Source: Methylocystis sp. H62 (GTDB taxonomy: Bacteria > Pseudomonadota > Alphaproteobacteria > Rhizobiales > Beijerinckiaceae). From it: DNA of 64,000 nucleotides. Below the pieces are notes generated by a model that was not told the DNA's origin, did no database searches, and was given only the letters and a program-made list of their open reading frames with translations. A program made the translations under genes and the position numbers. Positions 27,159-37,074 of this stretch are shown here, in pieces (within the stretch, counting starts at the first letter, position 1; every line of letters begins with the position of its first letter). Location: contig NZ_JADNQZ010000053.1 of assembly GCF_015709515.1 (NCBI RefSeq), positions 124,001-188,000 of the forward strand, in the 5' to 3' direction.

Positions 27159-29192
27159 CTATTTCGGCGCGGTTTCTAGATTCGCTTTGGCGGCCGCCGC
27201 AACGGCCTCGGGCGTTATCCCGAAATGCTTGTACAGCTCGCCGGCCGGCCCGCTGGCGCCAAAGCCGCTCATGCCGATGAAGGCGCCGCGCTCGCCGATC
27301 CAGCGGTCCCAGCCGAGCCGAACCGCCGCCTCGACCGCAACGCGCGGGGCGACGCCCAGGACTTCGGCGCGATAGGCCTCGGACTGCGCCTCGAACAGCT
27401 CCCAACAAGGCATGGAGACCACGGCGGCCTTCAGGCCTTGCGTGTCCAGAATGTCGGCGGCGGCGAGGGCGATTTCAACCTCGGAGCCCGTGGCGAGCAG
27501 CGTGACGTCGCGCTTTCCGGCAGCTTCACGCAGCACATAGGCGCCCTTGGCGGACAGGTTTTCAGCGATGGGCCGCTCGAGCGTCGGCAGGTTCTGTCGC
27601 GACAGGCTCAAGACCGACGGCGTGTGACGGCTGGCGAGCGCCAGCTCCCAGCATTCGGCGGTCTCGATCGCGTCGGCCGGGCGAAACACATTGAGGTTCG
27701 GCATGGCGCGCAACGCCGCCAGATGTTCGACCGGCTGATGCGTCGGCCCGTCCTCGCCAAGACCGATCGAATCATGGGTGAGCACATAGATGACGCGCAG
27801 GCCCATGAGCGCCGAGAGGCGGATCGCGCCCCGCGCATAGTCGGAGAACACCAGAAAGGTGCCGCCGTAGGGCGCGAAGCCGCCATGTAAGGCGATTCCA
27901 TTCATCGCCGCCGCCATGCCGAATTCGCGCACGCCGTAATGGATGTAGCGGCCGGAAAAATCGTCCGGGGCGACCTCGCCCATGCCCTTGGTGATGGTGA
28001 AGTTCGAATGGGTGAGATCCGCCGAGCCGCCGATCGTCGCCTGCGTCGCGGCGTTGATGACGCCGAGCGCCAATTCCGAGGATTTGCGCGTGGCGAGTTT
28101 CGGCTTTTCGGCGGCGAGCGTGGCGCGGAACTCGGCGAGCGGCCCAGCGACCTCGGCGGCGACGTCGGCTTTCATAAAGGCGTCGAAGGCGGCGCCTTTG
28201 GGCGACGCGGCGCATCGCGCCTCCCAGGCTTCGCGCGCCTTTGCGCCGCGCCGTCCGGCCGCGCGCCAGGCCTCCAGCACGTCGTCGGGCAATTCGAAGG
28301 GCGCATGCGGCCAGGAGAGCGCCTCTCGCGCCCCGTCGATCTCCGCCGCGCCGAGCGGCGATCCGTGGCAGCTTTCCTTGCCCTGCTTGGTCGGCGCGCC
28401 ATAGCCGATCAGCGTGCGGCAGCCGATGAGCGAAGGCCGGGGATCGGCCTGCGCCGCGGCGATCGCCTGCGCCACCGCTTCGGGATCGTGGCCGTCGACA
28501 TGGGCCACATGCCAGCCGGCGGCTTTGAAACGCGCGATCTGGTCCGTCGAGGTCGCGAGGCTCGTCGGCCCGTCGATGGAGATCGAATTGTCGTCCCAGA
28601 AGAGGATGAGCTTCGAGAGCTTCAGATGCCCGGCAAGGTCGATCGCCTCATGGCTGACGCCTTCCATCAGGCAGCCGTCGCCGGCGATCACATAGGTGAA
28701 ATGATCGACGAGATCGTCGCCGAAGCGCGTCGCCGAGAGGCGCTCGGCGATCGCCATGCCGACCGCGGTCGCGAGTCCCTGGCCCAGCGGACCGGTGGTC
28801 GTCTCGATGCCGGCGGCGTGGCCATATTCGGGATGGCCCGCGGTCGGAGAACCGAGCTGGCGGAAGTTTTCCAGTTCCTTGCGGCCCATGCCCGGATAGC
28901 CGAGCAGATAAAGCAGCGCGTAAAGCAGCATTGACCCGTGGCCGGCGGACAGCACGAAACGGTCGCGGTCCGGCCAGTCCGGCCGAGCGGCGTCGAACGT
29001 CATGAAGCGCTGGAAAAGCACGGTCGCGACGTCGGCCATGCCCATCGGCATGCCGGGATGCCCGGATTTCGCCTTTTCGACCGCATCCATCGCCAAGGCG
29101 CGGATGGCGTTAGCGTCGCGCGCCGGATCGGATTTTGCGCCCGCCGCCGCCGCGGAGGTCTCCTTGGCCGCCGTCAATAGAGTGTCGTTCAC
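27159..29192 (-). CDS. tkt: Transketolase
   Basis: A 677-residue ThDP enzyme that moves two-carbon units in the Calvin and pentose-phosphate cycles. Motifs: [51 protein letters not shown], the ThDP site [10 protein letters not shown]...[36 protein letters not shown] and LSLSRQNLP. It overlaps the prk stop by four bases. The N-terminus carries about 20 Ala-rich extra residues before [17 protein letters not shown]. Confidence 0.97.
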   Translation of the reverse strand: MNDTLLTAAKETSAAAAGAKSDPARDANAIRALAMDAVEKAKSGHPGMPMGMADVATVLFQRFMTFDAARPDWPDRDRFVLSAGHGSMLLYALLYLLGYPGMGRKELENFRQLGSPTAGHPEYGHAAGIETTTGPLGQGLATAVGMAIAERLSATRFGDDLVDHFTYVIAGDGCLMEGVSHEAIDLAGHLKLSKLILFWDDNSISIDGPTSLATSTDQIARFKAAGWHVAHVDGHDPEAVAQAIAAAQADPRPSLIGCRTLIGYGAPTKQGKESCHGSPLGAAEIDGAREALSWPHAPFELPDDVLEAWRAAGRRGAKAREAWEARCAASPKGAAFDAFMKADVAAEVAGPLAEFRATLAAEKPKLATRKSSELALGVINAATQATIGGSADLTHSNFTITKGMGEVAPDDFSGRYIHYGVREFGMAAAMNGIALHGGFAPYGGTFLVFSDYARGAIRLSALMGLRVIYVLTHDSIGLGEDGPTHQPVEHLAALRAMPNLNVFRPADAIETAECWELALASRHTPSVLSLSRQNLPTLERPIAENLSAKGAYVLREAAGKRDVTLLATGSEVEIALAAADILDTQGLKAAVVSMPCWELFEAQSEAYRAEVLGVAPRVAVEAAVRLGWDRWIGERGAFIGMSGFGASGPAGELYKHFGITPEAVAAAAKANLETAPK

Positions 29193-30064
29193 GTCACGCC
29201 TTTCCTGCGTCTGACCAGTTCGAGGATCCTTGGAGTAAGGATCAGCTGCATTGCGAGATCAAGCTTATTGCCTGGAATGACGATGGAATTGGCGCGCGAC
29301 ATCCAGCTCCCCGCGATCATCGACACAAGATAGGGGAAGTCCACCCCTCGCGGATCGCGAAAGCGAATGACGACGATCGACTCATCGGGCGTCGGAATCG
29401 AGCGCGCCACGAAGGGATTGGAGGTGTCGACCGTCGGCGCGCGCTGAAAATTTATATCGGTTTCCGAGAACTGGGGACAAATATAATGCACGTAGTCATG
29501 CATGCGCCGCAGAATCGTCTCGGTGACGGCCTCGGTCGTATAGCCGCGCGAATGCCGATCGCGATGCAGCTTCTGCGTCCATTCCAGATTGATGACCGGC
29601 ACGACGCCGATCTTGAGATCCGCGTAGCGCGCGACATTGACGTCATCGGTGACGACCGCGCCGTGCAGCCCTTCATAGAACAGCACGTCGGTATCGGCCG
29701 GCAGTTCTTCCCAGTCGGTGAACGTTCCAGGCGGCACGCCGAGCCGCGCCGCCTCGTTTTCATCATGCGCGTAATGGCGGTAGCGGCCGGAGCCTGTCTC
29801 GCCATACTCGCGAAAGAGCGTCTCGAGCTCCGGCAGTAGATTGGCGTGAGGGCCGAAATGGCTGAAATTTTGATTGCCCACCGCATGCGCCTCGGTGAGC
29901 TTGGCCTTCATCTCCCCGCGATCGTAGCGATGGAAGCTGTCGCCCTCCACATAGGCGACCTCGATGCGCTCGCGGCGGAAAATCTGCTCGAACGTCGCCT
30001 TGACCGAACTGGTGCCGGCGCCGGACGAGCCGGTGATGGAGATGATCGGATGTCTGACCGACAT
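29189..30064 (-). CDS. prk: Phosphoribulokinase (bacterial class I)
   Basis: A 291-residue kinase producing ribulose 1,5-bisphosphate. The P-loop is [15 protein letters not shown], then [15 protein letters not shown] (catalytic Asp), [13 protein letters not shown], and [12 protein letters not shown]. The length of about 290 is that of the octameric proteobacterial enzyme. Its stop overlaps the tkt start (ATGA). Its only known product is the RuBisCO substrate, yet no RuBisCO genes or cbbR lie in the window. The 474 bases upstream (30065-30538) hold no credible gene. Confidence 0.96.
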   Translation of the reverse strand: MSVRHPIISITGSSGAGTSSVKATFEQIFRRERIEVAYVEGDSFHRYDRGEMKAKLTEAHAVGNQNFSHFGPHANLLPELETLFREYGETGSGRYRHYAHDENEAARLGVPPGTFTDWEELPADTDVLFYEGLHGAVVTDDVNVARYADLKIGVVPVINLEWTQKLHRDRHSRGYTTEAVTETILRRMHDYVHYICPQFSETDINFQRAPTVDTSNPFVARSIPTPDESIVVIRFRDPRGVDFPYLVSMIAGSWMSRANSIVIPGNKLDLAMQLILTPRILELVRRRKGVT

Positions 30065-30538
30065 GGGCGCGCGACCCGGACCCTACGAGCAAGGCGAACT
30101 GGACGGCCTGCGGCGGGCCGGCCGACCGCGGGGGCTCCGCCGGCTTGTCGCACGGCGCGCGGGCAAAGGAAAGGCTCCCGCTCCGCGACCTGCGCGGATG
30201 AGGCCGCCGCTGCGGAGCTACGACCGTGGTGACGCAAGCCCCGTGGTGTAACGCGACAGATCAGATGAGAGTGGCGGGCTTAACCGGGATTGTCCGGGCT
30301 TCGATGGGAAAATGCGGGAGTTCTGGTCGGCGCTGGCCCCCGAACTCGGAAGTAAGCGGGGAAAGGCCGAGCGAGCATCAAAACGGAAGAACGCCAGAGA
30401 GTTCTATGATGCGCGATTGAAGCGCAATAGTCTAGAGTAATAGGAAGTGGATGCGGTCGAGTTTGGCTAAGCCGTGCAGCGTATCAGTCACGCCGCCGCC
30501 TGTTTCGCGTCGACGATCAGCGCCGCCTCCCGCGTGCG

Positions 30539-30766
30539 TTAGGAGCACGCTCGAAGCGAAAGCACGTGGGGTTGTTTGGTCAGTTGGGCTGTTCCGACGG
30601 AGTGACCTTTGTGGTCACGCAACGGCAGTTTGTCGCCAAGCGCCAAGCCTTGGTCCAACAAATCCGCGGCCACGGCGATTAGAATGTTGGCGAGTTCCTG
30701 GCTGCGCAAGATTGAATCCCCGCTAAGCGCCGCGCTGCTACAGTCGATTGTGACCTGAAACTGCAT
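30539..30766 (-). CDS. Small hypothetical protein
   Basis: A 75-residue frame preceded by a perfect AGGAGG ribosome site eight bases before the ATG. The sequence includes SQELANILIAVAADLLDQG and LALGDKLPLRDHKGHSVGTA, which looks like a compact folded protein. No function known. It lies in the degraded zone left of tRNA-Met and may be a mobile-element remnant. Confidence 0.6.
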   Translation of the reverse strand: MQFQVTIDCSSAALSGDSILRSQELANILIAVAADLLDQGLALGDKLPLRDHKGHSVGTAQLTKQPHVLSLRACS

Positions 30767-30778
30767 GAGGCAAGCCTC

Positions 30779-30988
30779 CTAATAATTCAAATAACGCAAT
30801 GCGCTCGGCGACAAGGGCGAGCGCCGTAAATTACCTTTCTTCGAAACGACTGACAATCGATTATCCCACCATATCGCTCGACCGATCGCCTTGAAGTCCT
30901 GTTTGTGCAGGAATTCTGGGTCATAGGCAGGATTTTCGATTTCGAGGCCACAATCGCCAGCACGGTGGCTTGGGCCCTCGTCGCACAT
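30779..30988 (-). CDS. Doubtful small ORF
   Basis: A 69-codon frame just upstream of the small gene at 30539-30766. Part of it (EIENPAYDPEFLHKQDFKAIGRAIWWDN) reads like protein sequence, but the first 15 residues and the Arg/Ser-rich end do not. It may be a decayed gene. Confidence 0.25.
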   Translation of the reverse strand: MCDEGPSHRAGDCGLEIENPAYDPEFLHKQDFKAIGRAIWWDNRLSVVSKKGNLRRSPLSPSALRYLNY

Positions 30989-31067
30989 GTCCGCACTCTC
31001 ACGCGACGCATCGCAAGGACCTGACAGCCAACAGCATTAGTGTCTGGGGATGAGCGTTATTGAGGCC

Positions 31068-31383
31068 TACTTTCGGCAAGCGATGATTTCGGTCCCTGGT
31101 CAACGATACCGCCTTCGGAAGATCAGCTCGAAAAGGACGCCCTCAAGCTTCTGGGTGAGATGTGGCAGGCGATGGAGAACGAGAGGCGCTGCACCTTCGC
31201 GAATTGCGGGCACGCGAACAGCGTGGAGTCCGAAGCCTTGTGGCGGCTCTGCTGTCCGCCCCCGCATTCCGGCATGATGTTTCAGAGGCCGAAGCCCTCG
31301 AAGCGAGCCTCGGACCGGACGTTGATGTCGAGATTGCCCATGTGCAGTATCTCGACTTCAAGACAGGCTTCGCGGGCCCCTAG
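31068..31383 (+). pseudogene. Frameshifted gene remnant
   Basis: Two protein-like stretches lie in different frames of one strand. One starts DDFGPWSTIPPSEDQLEK and runs into EMWQAMENER at about 31185. From there the frame of EALHLRELRAREQRGV continues to VEIAHVQYLDFKTGFAGP and a stop at 31383. A single frameshift would join them. No family recognised. The 460 bases after it (31384-31850) show only fragments. Confidence 0.35.
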
Positions 31384-31736
31384 GAGCGGATCTTCACCAA
31401 GCGCAAGTCGCTGAGCCACGAAGCCAAAGTGCGGGCTGTCTTCCGCCGCCGGTCGGTGAAGGATCGGCCAGCGGGCGTGACAATGCCCGTCGAGCTCAAA
31501 CAGCTCGTCCACGCGATCGTCCCGTCTCCGTTCTCACCGCCCTGGCTCCCTAGCCGGCTCGCGCGGACCCAGAAGCGCTATGACCTCGATCTGCCGATCG
31601 GCGAGTCTGAGTTGGCCGAACCGTTCTTCTGGGGCCAAAAGCTCGTGCGCATCACTCACTGTGGGTCAGGGGCCGCCATTCGTCCGCTAGCTGTTGGCGG
31701 AGCCTGAGCCTATGGCCGGCGTTTCAGGGGCGGCCA

Positions 31737-31772
31737 TTTGGTTTGTCGCGAGAGGCCCTTTGGTTTGTCGCG
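31737..31772. repeat. 14-bp direct repeat pair
   Basis: TTTGGTTTGTCGCG occurs at 31737-31750 and 31759-31772, 22 bases apart, about 80 bases left of tRNA-Met. Short spaced terminal repeats are a feature of some IS ends; no transposase is recognisable next to it. Confidence 0.5.
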
Positions 31773-31850
31773 CTACAGATTCGCAGCCTTGACTTGCGCG
31801 GGGACGCCGACCTATATCGCAAATTCTTCCAGACCGCTTAAGCGGCTCGG

Positions 31851-31927
31851 GGCGGAGTAGCTCAGTCGGCTAGAGCAGAGGAATCATAATCCTTGTGTCG
31901 GGGGTTCGAGTCCCTCCTCCGCTACCA
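31851..31927 (+). tRNA. tRNA-Met (CAT), elongator type; element attachment site
   Basis: A complete tRNA: acceptor GGCGGAG pairs with CTCCGCT (first pair G-U), D arm GCTCAGTCGGCTAGAGC, anticodon stem GAGGA/TCCTT around ATCATAA with anticodon CAT, T arm GGGGGTTCGAGTCCC, discriminator A and encoded CCA. It lacks the initiator acceptor mismatch. CAT could also be a lysidine-modified Ile tRNA, which I cannot exclude. The recombinase gene on the other strand ends inside it. Confidence 0.93.
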
Positions 31928-33506
31928 CCGATCCCCCCGACGCGGCGATCCGCATATTCGGGTAGACGTTCGGCGCATCCATAAGCAAAGCAAGGCGTCC
32001 CTGAAGCTGGATGGCAAAGCCGTCGCCTGAGGGCACGACGACTGCTTTCGCGACCAGTTCACGGATTTTCTCCGCCGCCTCCGCGTTGTCGGGGGTGACC
32101 CCTCGGCCGAAAACATCGTTTAACTGTCCAATCAGCCTCTCGTAATGCCGAAGCGCGGCCGGGTGCAGGCCGACGATTTTTTCCTGTTCCGGTTGCGCTT
32201 TCATCTCCGCCAACAATGCCACCTTTTGCGCCTGAGCCTCCTTCATCCTAGGTCCCAGGACCTCGACCGGAACACGTTCCGATTCATAGTCCGACCACAT
32301 ACGGTCGAGAGAACGCTGAATTTCAGCCAGCTTGCTGTCTAGCTTGCCGCGCCGCCTGACCTTCTCCGCCGCCAACCGCTCGCGCTCTTCCTGATATGTT
32401 CTCACAAACTCTTTCAGCAGCTTTGGCGCCTTGAGGTGTTGCTGCAGGCCCGCCAAGACCGCTTTTTCGATCTCGTCGAGATAGAAAACTTTGCGATTGG
32501 AGCAGGTTCCCGCTTCCTTCATCGTGGAGCAATGGACCCGAACCCTTCCATGGTCACGATCCTTCATCGAAAGGCCACCCCCACAGCAGCCGCATTTCAG
32601 CAAGCCGGACATTAGAAATTTCGCCTTGCGCTGTTTCTGGGGCGCGTCATGCGTGCGTTCCGCCTTTCGCTGCTGCGCCGCCTCGAACAAGTCCTTGTCG
32701 ACGACCGCTAAATTCGGCGCTTCGGTCCGCTTCCAGTCCTCCGGCGGATTCGGACGTGAAACTCGCCGGCCGGTGTCCGGGTCTTTGATCATCCGAACCC
32801 GGTTCCAAACGACGACGCCCGCATAGATCTCATTGAGAATGATGCCGTGATGACGTTTCTTGTTGCCGTTGATGGTCGAAGGCGTCCAGTTGACGCCTCG
32901 AGGCGGCCGCACGCCTTCTTTGTTCAAGGCATGAGCGATTTCCCGCGGCGTCTTGCCGCCGACATAGTCATAAAAAATACGACGAACGACCGCAGCTTCG
33001 TTTTCAACAATCTCAAGTTCGCCGGGTTTACCCGCCACTGGTCGGTAGCCATAGGCCCGCCCGCCAGCGTGGCGCCCGTCTCGGACGACACCCTGCATCC
33101 CGCGCCGAACCTTGTGAGCGAGATCGGTCAGAAAAAGCGAGCCAAGAAGGCCTCGTACGCCAATCTGAATTTGATCTGCCGTTCCCTCATGCACGGCTCG
33201 CAATTCCACGCCCAAAAAATTGAGGCGCTTCCAAATACCCGCAAGGTCTTCCTGATCGCGGGACAAGCGATCCAGCGCTTCGATCAGGATGACTTCGAAT
33301 GATCCATCGCGCGCGGCGTCGAGAAGTCGTAACAACCCCTCACGACCATACATCGAGGCGCCGGAGCGAGCTCGATCGTCGTAGACGCCGACGATCTCCA
33401 GTTCATTGCGTTCGGCGTAATTTTTGCAGACCGCCACTTGGTCGTCGATTGAACGCTCGTGCTGTAGTTCCGTCGAAAAACGGGCGTAGATCGCTGCGCG
33501 TTTCAT
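31884..33506 (-). CDS. Large serine recombinase (site-specific integrase)
   Basis: A 540-residue serine integrase. The N-terminal resolvase domain starts AAIYARFSTELQHERSIDDQ with the catalytic Ser in YARFS and has EALDRLSRDQEDLAGI. A recombinase domain follows (GYRPVAGKPGELEIVENEA, LNEIYAGVVVWNR). Next is a zinc ribbon (LLKCGCCGGGLSMKDRD ... GTCSNRKVF) and a coiled coil around residues 385-440. The start at 33506 (KRAAIYARF) begins the domain. The last 14 codons and the stop are read from the tRNA-Met gene in antisense. It should catalyse integration and, with a directionality factor, excision. Confidence 0.93.
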   Translation of the reverse strand: MKRAAIYARFSTELQHERSIDDQVAVCKNYAERNELEIVGVYDDRARSGASMYGREGLLRLLDAARDGSFEVILIEALDRLSRDQEDLAGIWKRLNFLGVELRAVHEGTADQIQIGVRGLLGSLFLTDLAHKVRRGMQGVVRDGRHAGGRAYGYRPVAGKPGELEIVENEAAVVRRIFYDYVGGKTPREIAHALNKEGVRPPRGVNWTPSTINGNKKRHHGIILNEIYAGVVVWNRVRMIKDPDTGRRVSRPNPPEDWKRTEAPNLAVVDKDLFEAAQQRKAERTHDAPQKQRKAKFLMSGLLKCGCCGGGLSMKDRDHGRVRVHCSTMKEAGTCSNRKVFYLDEIEKAVLAGLQQHLKAPKLLKEFVRTYQEERERLAAEKVRRRGKLDSKLAEIQRSLDRMWSDYESERVPVEVLGPRMKEAQAQKVALLAEMKAQPEQEKIVGLHPAALRHYERLIGQLNDVFGRGVTPDNAEAAEKIRELVAKAVVVPSGDGFAIQLQGRLALLMDAPNVYPNMRIAASGGSVVAEEGLEPPTQGL

Positions 33507-33708
33507 CTTCGGTCCGCCTCGGTAGCGACATCGCTTCGAACTTTTGGATTTCGCGATGATCCTCCCGTGCGGCGCTACGCGCAAGCGCTCGAACGATTTC
33601 AACGAGAGAAAATTGAATGTCCGAGTCTTTTCCGTCGCTTCCAACTATTAGTATGGAGCGTCGTCGAACATTCGATTCTGCGGTGAGAGTTTTCTTCGTC
33701 CGCGGCAT
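33403..33708 (-). CDS. Possible small ORF preceding the recombinase
   Basis: A 101-codon frame whose first 66 codons lie upstream of the recombinase and whose end overlaps it by 104 bases. The opening (RTKKTLTAESNVRRRSILIVG, DIQFSLVEIVRALARSAARED) looks protein-like, whereas the overlapped end does not. No close ribosome site. It may be a small accessory gene or part of one. Confidence 0.35.
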   Translation of the reverse strand: MPRTKKTLTAESNVRRRSILIVGSDGKDSDIQFSLVEIVRALARSAAREDHREIQKFEAMSLPRRTEDETRSDLRPFFDGTTARAFNRRPSGGLQKLRRTQ

Positions 33709-34100
33709 ATCAATACGACCATCGCAACGAACTCCTGTTTGAGGAAGTGTCCGGCAATCGGAGTAGCAGAATCAGCAGCAATGGCGCGCAAATCGGACGG
33801 GTTTGTCAAACGGTCTCGAGCCTCGCCGTACCAGGAAAGGACTCGATATCAGCAGTCGTAGAATTGGATGCGCCAGCGCAACAAAAGGCAGAATTGGCGT
33901 ACGCGTAAAATTCGTGATTGTGGAAGGTGGATGAGTCACCAGCGCTACCGCCTTTCCCCACATCAGACGAATATTCGCTATTGTATCTACTCGTTCGCTT
34001 AACCTCGCCGGGCGTAAAGGCGATTTCTGCAGCGCGATGGCCCATCCGTCGTCTCCACGGCGCGAGCCGCTCCAACTAATGGAACGTGTCAACGGCGGCG
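33709..34100. other. Gene-free stretch
   Basis: No credible gene, RNA or repeat seen. Base composition is visibly less GC-rich than the chromosome to the left, as in the cargo genes that follow. Confidence 0.5.
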
Positions 34101-35600
34101 CTACTTGCTAGGCCCCCCAAAAACTTCGATCGGTTCAGCAATGCCTTTCATCGCCTGTTTTCCGAAAGACTTGAAGCGCCCGCGCACTTCATCTTCTAGC
34201 GAGCGCCAGACCCGGTCGGAAATTACTATGGACACCCTGAGTTCCTTGCACAGGCTTTCAAGCCTAGCCGCGCGATTGACCGTATCGCCGATGATCGTGT
34301 GCTCAAGTTTGGCCTCTGACCCTATGAGCCCGATCACAAGCGGTCCACGAAAAATCCCAACGCCAATTCTTACGGCAGGTAAGTTCATCCCCCTTAGCTT
34401 CCCGTTGAGTTGTTCCACCCGCTCGATCATGGCGAGCGCGGCGTCCACTCCCAGCCTGTTTTCCGTGATATCGGAGCCTTCATCGCCGTTCGTCTCGCAT
34501 TCAACGTAGGCTAACATGCCATCGCCGATGAACTTATCCACGCTGATCTGGAAGTGGGTAATCACGTCCAACATCGCACTAAAATATTGGTTCAAGAGAG
34601 TTACCACTTCATTCGGCGAAAGGCTTTCCGAGATGCCCGTAAAATTGCGAATGTCCGTCATGATGACGGTCAGCTCTCGGTTGATCCCTGTCGTCTCTGT
34701 TAGCTCTTGATGAAGGGCCCGTTCCGCTACTCTCGCTGTGACAAATCGGGAGAAATTCTTGAGTAGTCGGGTGCGCTCTCCTAGCGCTTTCGAGAAGGCA
34801 TTGAGCTGGTCGAGAATTGCCGCCCAAAGACCCCAGGCTTCCCCAGGTCTCGACCGGAAATTGAAATTCATGTCGCGCAAATGATCCAAATGATCCTGAA
34901 TTCGCCCGACATGATCGCGCTCCGACAAGAAGTGGAAGATGAACGTGAGAATCAGCCACGCCGCCAAAAAGGAAATGAGGTAGGACGTCTGTTCAATCAA
35001 TGTGTCATGAGAGACAAGAGGAGCGATCTTGCCATTGTTAAAACTTTCAGCCTGGCGCACAAGAAAGTGTAGAAGAACTGTCCCGACGACTGCTACGGGG
35101 AGCATCGTTCTCGCGACGTGCGAGAGCCAGCGTTTTCGAAACCCAACCTGCTCGTTTGCGTCTTGTTCGTCATCGGCGTCTTCAAACGCCCAGTTTAGTC
35201 CGTAGACCTGAGTGATGCCCAAAAGGAAGCTCGCCAGGACCAGAATCTCTGGGCCGCGGGAATGCGTGCTCAGGTGGTTTGCGCGCAATAAAACCTGAAG
35301 TAGAAGCAGAGCGACGATCGTTGCTAGAAGGTATGATCCGGCATAGATCCAGGATCGGTTTCTTCTTCGACGAAAAAATCGGGGCAGATAGCGCCTTTCG
35401 CCGTGGCGCGCCGCGAGAATCACGCCGACGTTCGTCAAATTCGTCAGAAGGATGAAGGCGGACGTATAGTAGCAGCCGAAGCCGAATCCAGGGATCGTAA
35501 GTACCGGACAGACTCGCAATCCATAAAGCGAAAGCAGCGGTACGAACGCGAGGCTCATAGCGACAAAGACGACGAGGAAAACGACAAGTCTGTGGGTCAT
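34101..35600 (-). CDS. Membrane-anchored class III adenylate/guanylate cyclase
   Basis: A 499-residue protein. About six membrane helices fill residues 1-235, followed by a linker containing NFNFRSRPGEAWGLW and a coiled segment. The C-terminal cyclase domain (from about residue 310) has VIMTDIRNFTGISE (metal Asp), DKFIGDGMLAYV (second metal Asp), and GIFRGPLVIGLIGS...HTIIGDTVNRAARLE. It should make cAMP from ATP. The integral membrane part may sense a ligand. Less GC-rich than the host genes, consistent with cargo on the element. Confidence 0.88.
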   Translation of the reverse strand: MTHRLVVFLVVFVAMSLAFVPLLSLYGLRVCPVLTIPGFGFGCYYTSAFILLTNLTNVGVILAARHGERRYLPRFFRRRRNRSWIYAGSYLLATIVALLLLQVLLRANHLSTHSRGPEILVLASFLLGITQVYGLNWAFEDADDEQDANEQVGFRKRWLSHVARTMLPVAVVGTVLLHFLVRQAESFNNGKIAPLVSHDTLIEQTSYLISFLAAWLILTFIFHFLSERDHVGRIQDHLDHLRDMNFNFRSRPGEAWGLWAAILDQLNAFSKALGERTRLLKNFSRFVTARVAERALHQELTETTGINRELTVIMTDIRNFTGISESLSPNEVVTLLNQYFSAMLDVITHFQISVDKFIGDGMLAYVECETNGDEGSDITENRLGVDAALAMIERVEQLNGKLRGMNLPAVRIGVGIFRGPLVIGLIGSEAKLEHTIIGDTVNRAARLESLCKELRVSIVISDRVWRSLEDEVRGRFKSFGKQAMKGIAEPIEVFGGPSK

Positions 35601-35785
35601 GTATACGGACTCGCGCTGTGCCAGGCTCTTGCTTCATAATCAGTTGTTGATGGATGCGGCAAGACAATCAGCGCCGAGAAATTCTTTTTGGAGTCTGACT
35701 CGGAATGATCGGCCAGCCAAGGCAGTGGCTGTGGACGCATGGCTCACGCCGAGTGTCGCCAATATCGATTGTGTGACACAATCCC

Positions 35786-36775
35786 TCATACATCAACGAG
35801 TCCTTGTGGCAATATCGCGCTACCTCTTCGAAAGTCGGCTAGCTGCTCCTCAACGCGACTCCAAAAGTCGTACTCCGGCGCAAATGTATCGATTGTCGCC
35901 GTCGCGCCAGCGGCCCAAGCGCGCCAAAATTCGACCGGATCGAGAGCATCCTTGGCGCTATGCGCAACCTCATTGATTTGAACCATAAGGTGCCATGAAA
36001 AAATCACCGGCAGAATATGCCCGCCCATGGGAAAATATGGATGCATCGCGGCGGTGAAGGTTGACACCAGAATCTCGCCGCGGGGCGTAGTATCGTATCC
36101 TGTCAGCACGTGGACAGAATCGTGCGGGAGCGAAAATTTGGCATTGAGCGCCTGCGGGTCGCCTGGAAAACCGTAGTTATTGCGGTGAAAGTGATCGTAG
36201 AACGCTCGACCGAACGTGCCCTGCGGGAGGTCTGCAAGCATTTTAAAACGCCTGACCTCGCTCGGATCGGCATGATCTCCGGCATAGGGTAGAAGCCACC
36301 GATTGACGTCCTCGCTCTTCCACGCCTTTCCGGTGATGCTTTCCATGTTGCAACGGGTCATGTCAGCCAGCACTTCCCCGAGGCGGCCGTGGGCGGCTTC
36401 ATTGATCTGATCGATATAATGCTGATGCATCCCGAGCGCGCCGGCATAGTCCAGCACGCTCGCGATCTTGGCGCGATCCAGTTCGCCGTCTACGAACGCC
36501 ATCACGGTAATGAACTTGACAGCGTTCTCATTCAAGTTCGTTCCCTCCAAAGCGGCGGCAAGTTCTTCGGGGGTAATTGGCTTCAGAGTGTCGAATTTGA
36601 ATACGTCTTTATCGCCGAATATGTAGCGGCGGGCGCTGGCGATCGCCCGGCGATCATTGTTGCTGGCTGGCGCCTTGGTGTCCGCAACGGCGCGCATCGC
36701 GCCGAGAATTCCAGTGATCTGCTTCGGCGTCGCATAATCGATCAGGGGAGGAATCCAGTCATCCGACGTTGTCAT
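35786..36775 (-). CDS. Coq4-like protein with N-terminal TerB-like region
   Basis: A 329-residue protein. Its C-terminal half carries the Coq4 family pattern HDSVHVLTGYDTTPRGE (HDxxH metal motif, then GE) and MHPYFPMGGHILPVIFSWH. The N-terminal half (AVKFITVMAFVDGELDRAKI, SVLDYAGALGM) resembles TerB-type helical bundles. Coq4 is a ubiquinone-biosynthesis decarboxylase/hydroxylase-like protein in eukaryotes; stand-alone bacterial versions are poorly understood. It lies between the cyclase and broken genes. The function is open. Confidence 0.65.
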   Translation of the reverse strand: MTTSDDWIPPLIDYATPKQITGILGAMRAVADTKAPASNNDRRAIASARRYIFGDKDVFKFDTLKPITPEELAAALEGTNLNENAVKFITVMAFVDGELDRAKIASVLDYAGALGMHQHYIDQINEAAHGRLGEVLADMTRCNMESITGKAWKSEDVNRWLLPYAGDHADPSEVRRFKMLADLPQGTFGRAFYDHFHRNNYGFPGDPQALNAKFSLPHDSVHVLTGYDTTPRGEILVSTFTAAMHPYFPMGGHILPVIFSWHLMVQINEVAHSAKDALDPVEFWRAWAAGATATIDTFAPEYDFWSRVEEQLADFRRGSAILPQGLVDV

Positions 36776-36826
36776 CGCCCACTTCCTTTGCTCAGATCGC
36801 TTTTTCGACGTACCTCAGATGACAAC

Positions 36827-36967
36827 CTAGCATTGTGAAGCAGCTTTGACGATTTCGCCAGGGGTGTAGACGGTAGCTTTCGTGACAGCGCCCTCGCGGA
36901 AGCGTGCTTTGGGCGACACGATGAATTGAACCTCCAGCCGTGCGACGTCTTCTCCAATAATCGGCAT
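36827..36967 (-). CDS. Possible 46-residue protein or gene fragment
   Basis: A short frame reading PIIGEDVARLEVQFIVSPK and AVTKATVYTPGEIVKAA before a stop. It reads like real protein but has no ribosome site, and the frame continues upstream for four codons to a stop. It may be the end of a lost gene next to the LysR fragment. Confidence 0.3.
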   Translation of the reverse strand: MPIIGEDVARLEVQFIVSPKARFREGAVTKATVYTPGEIVKAASQC

Positions 36968-37074
36968 CCATTGCGTCGTTCAAACTCCAGCACCGTGTGA
37001 TGGAACGAAGATTGAATTGAGCGCTCTTTGCTTCACGGCGCGGCGGACCGAGACGGTCGTCGTGCGCAGCGCCA

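Noticed and set aside
31851-31927. Initiator tRNA-Met
   Set aside because: The acceptor closes with a G-U pair and the anticodon stem lacks the three G-C pairs of initiators; elongator Met (or Ile2) fits better.
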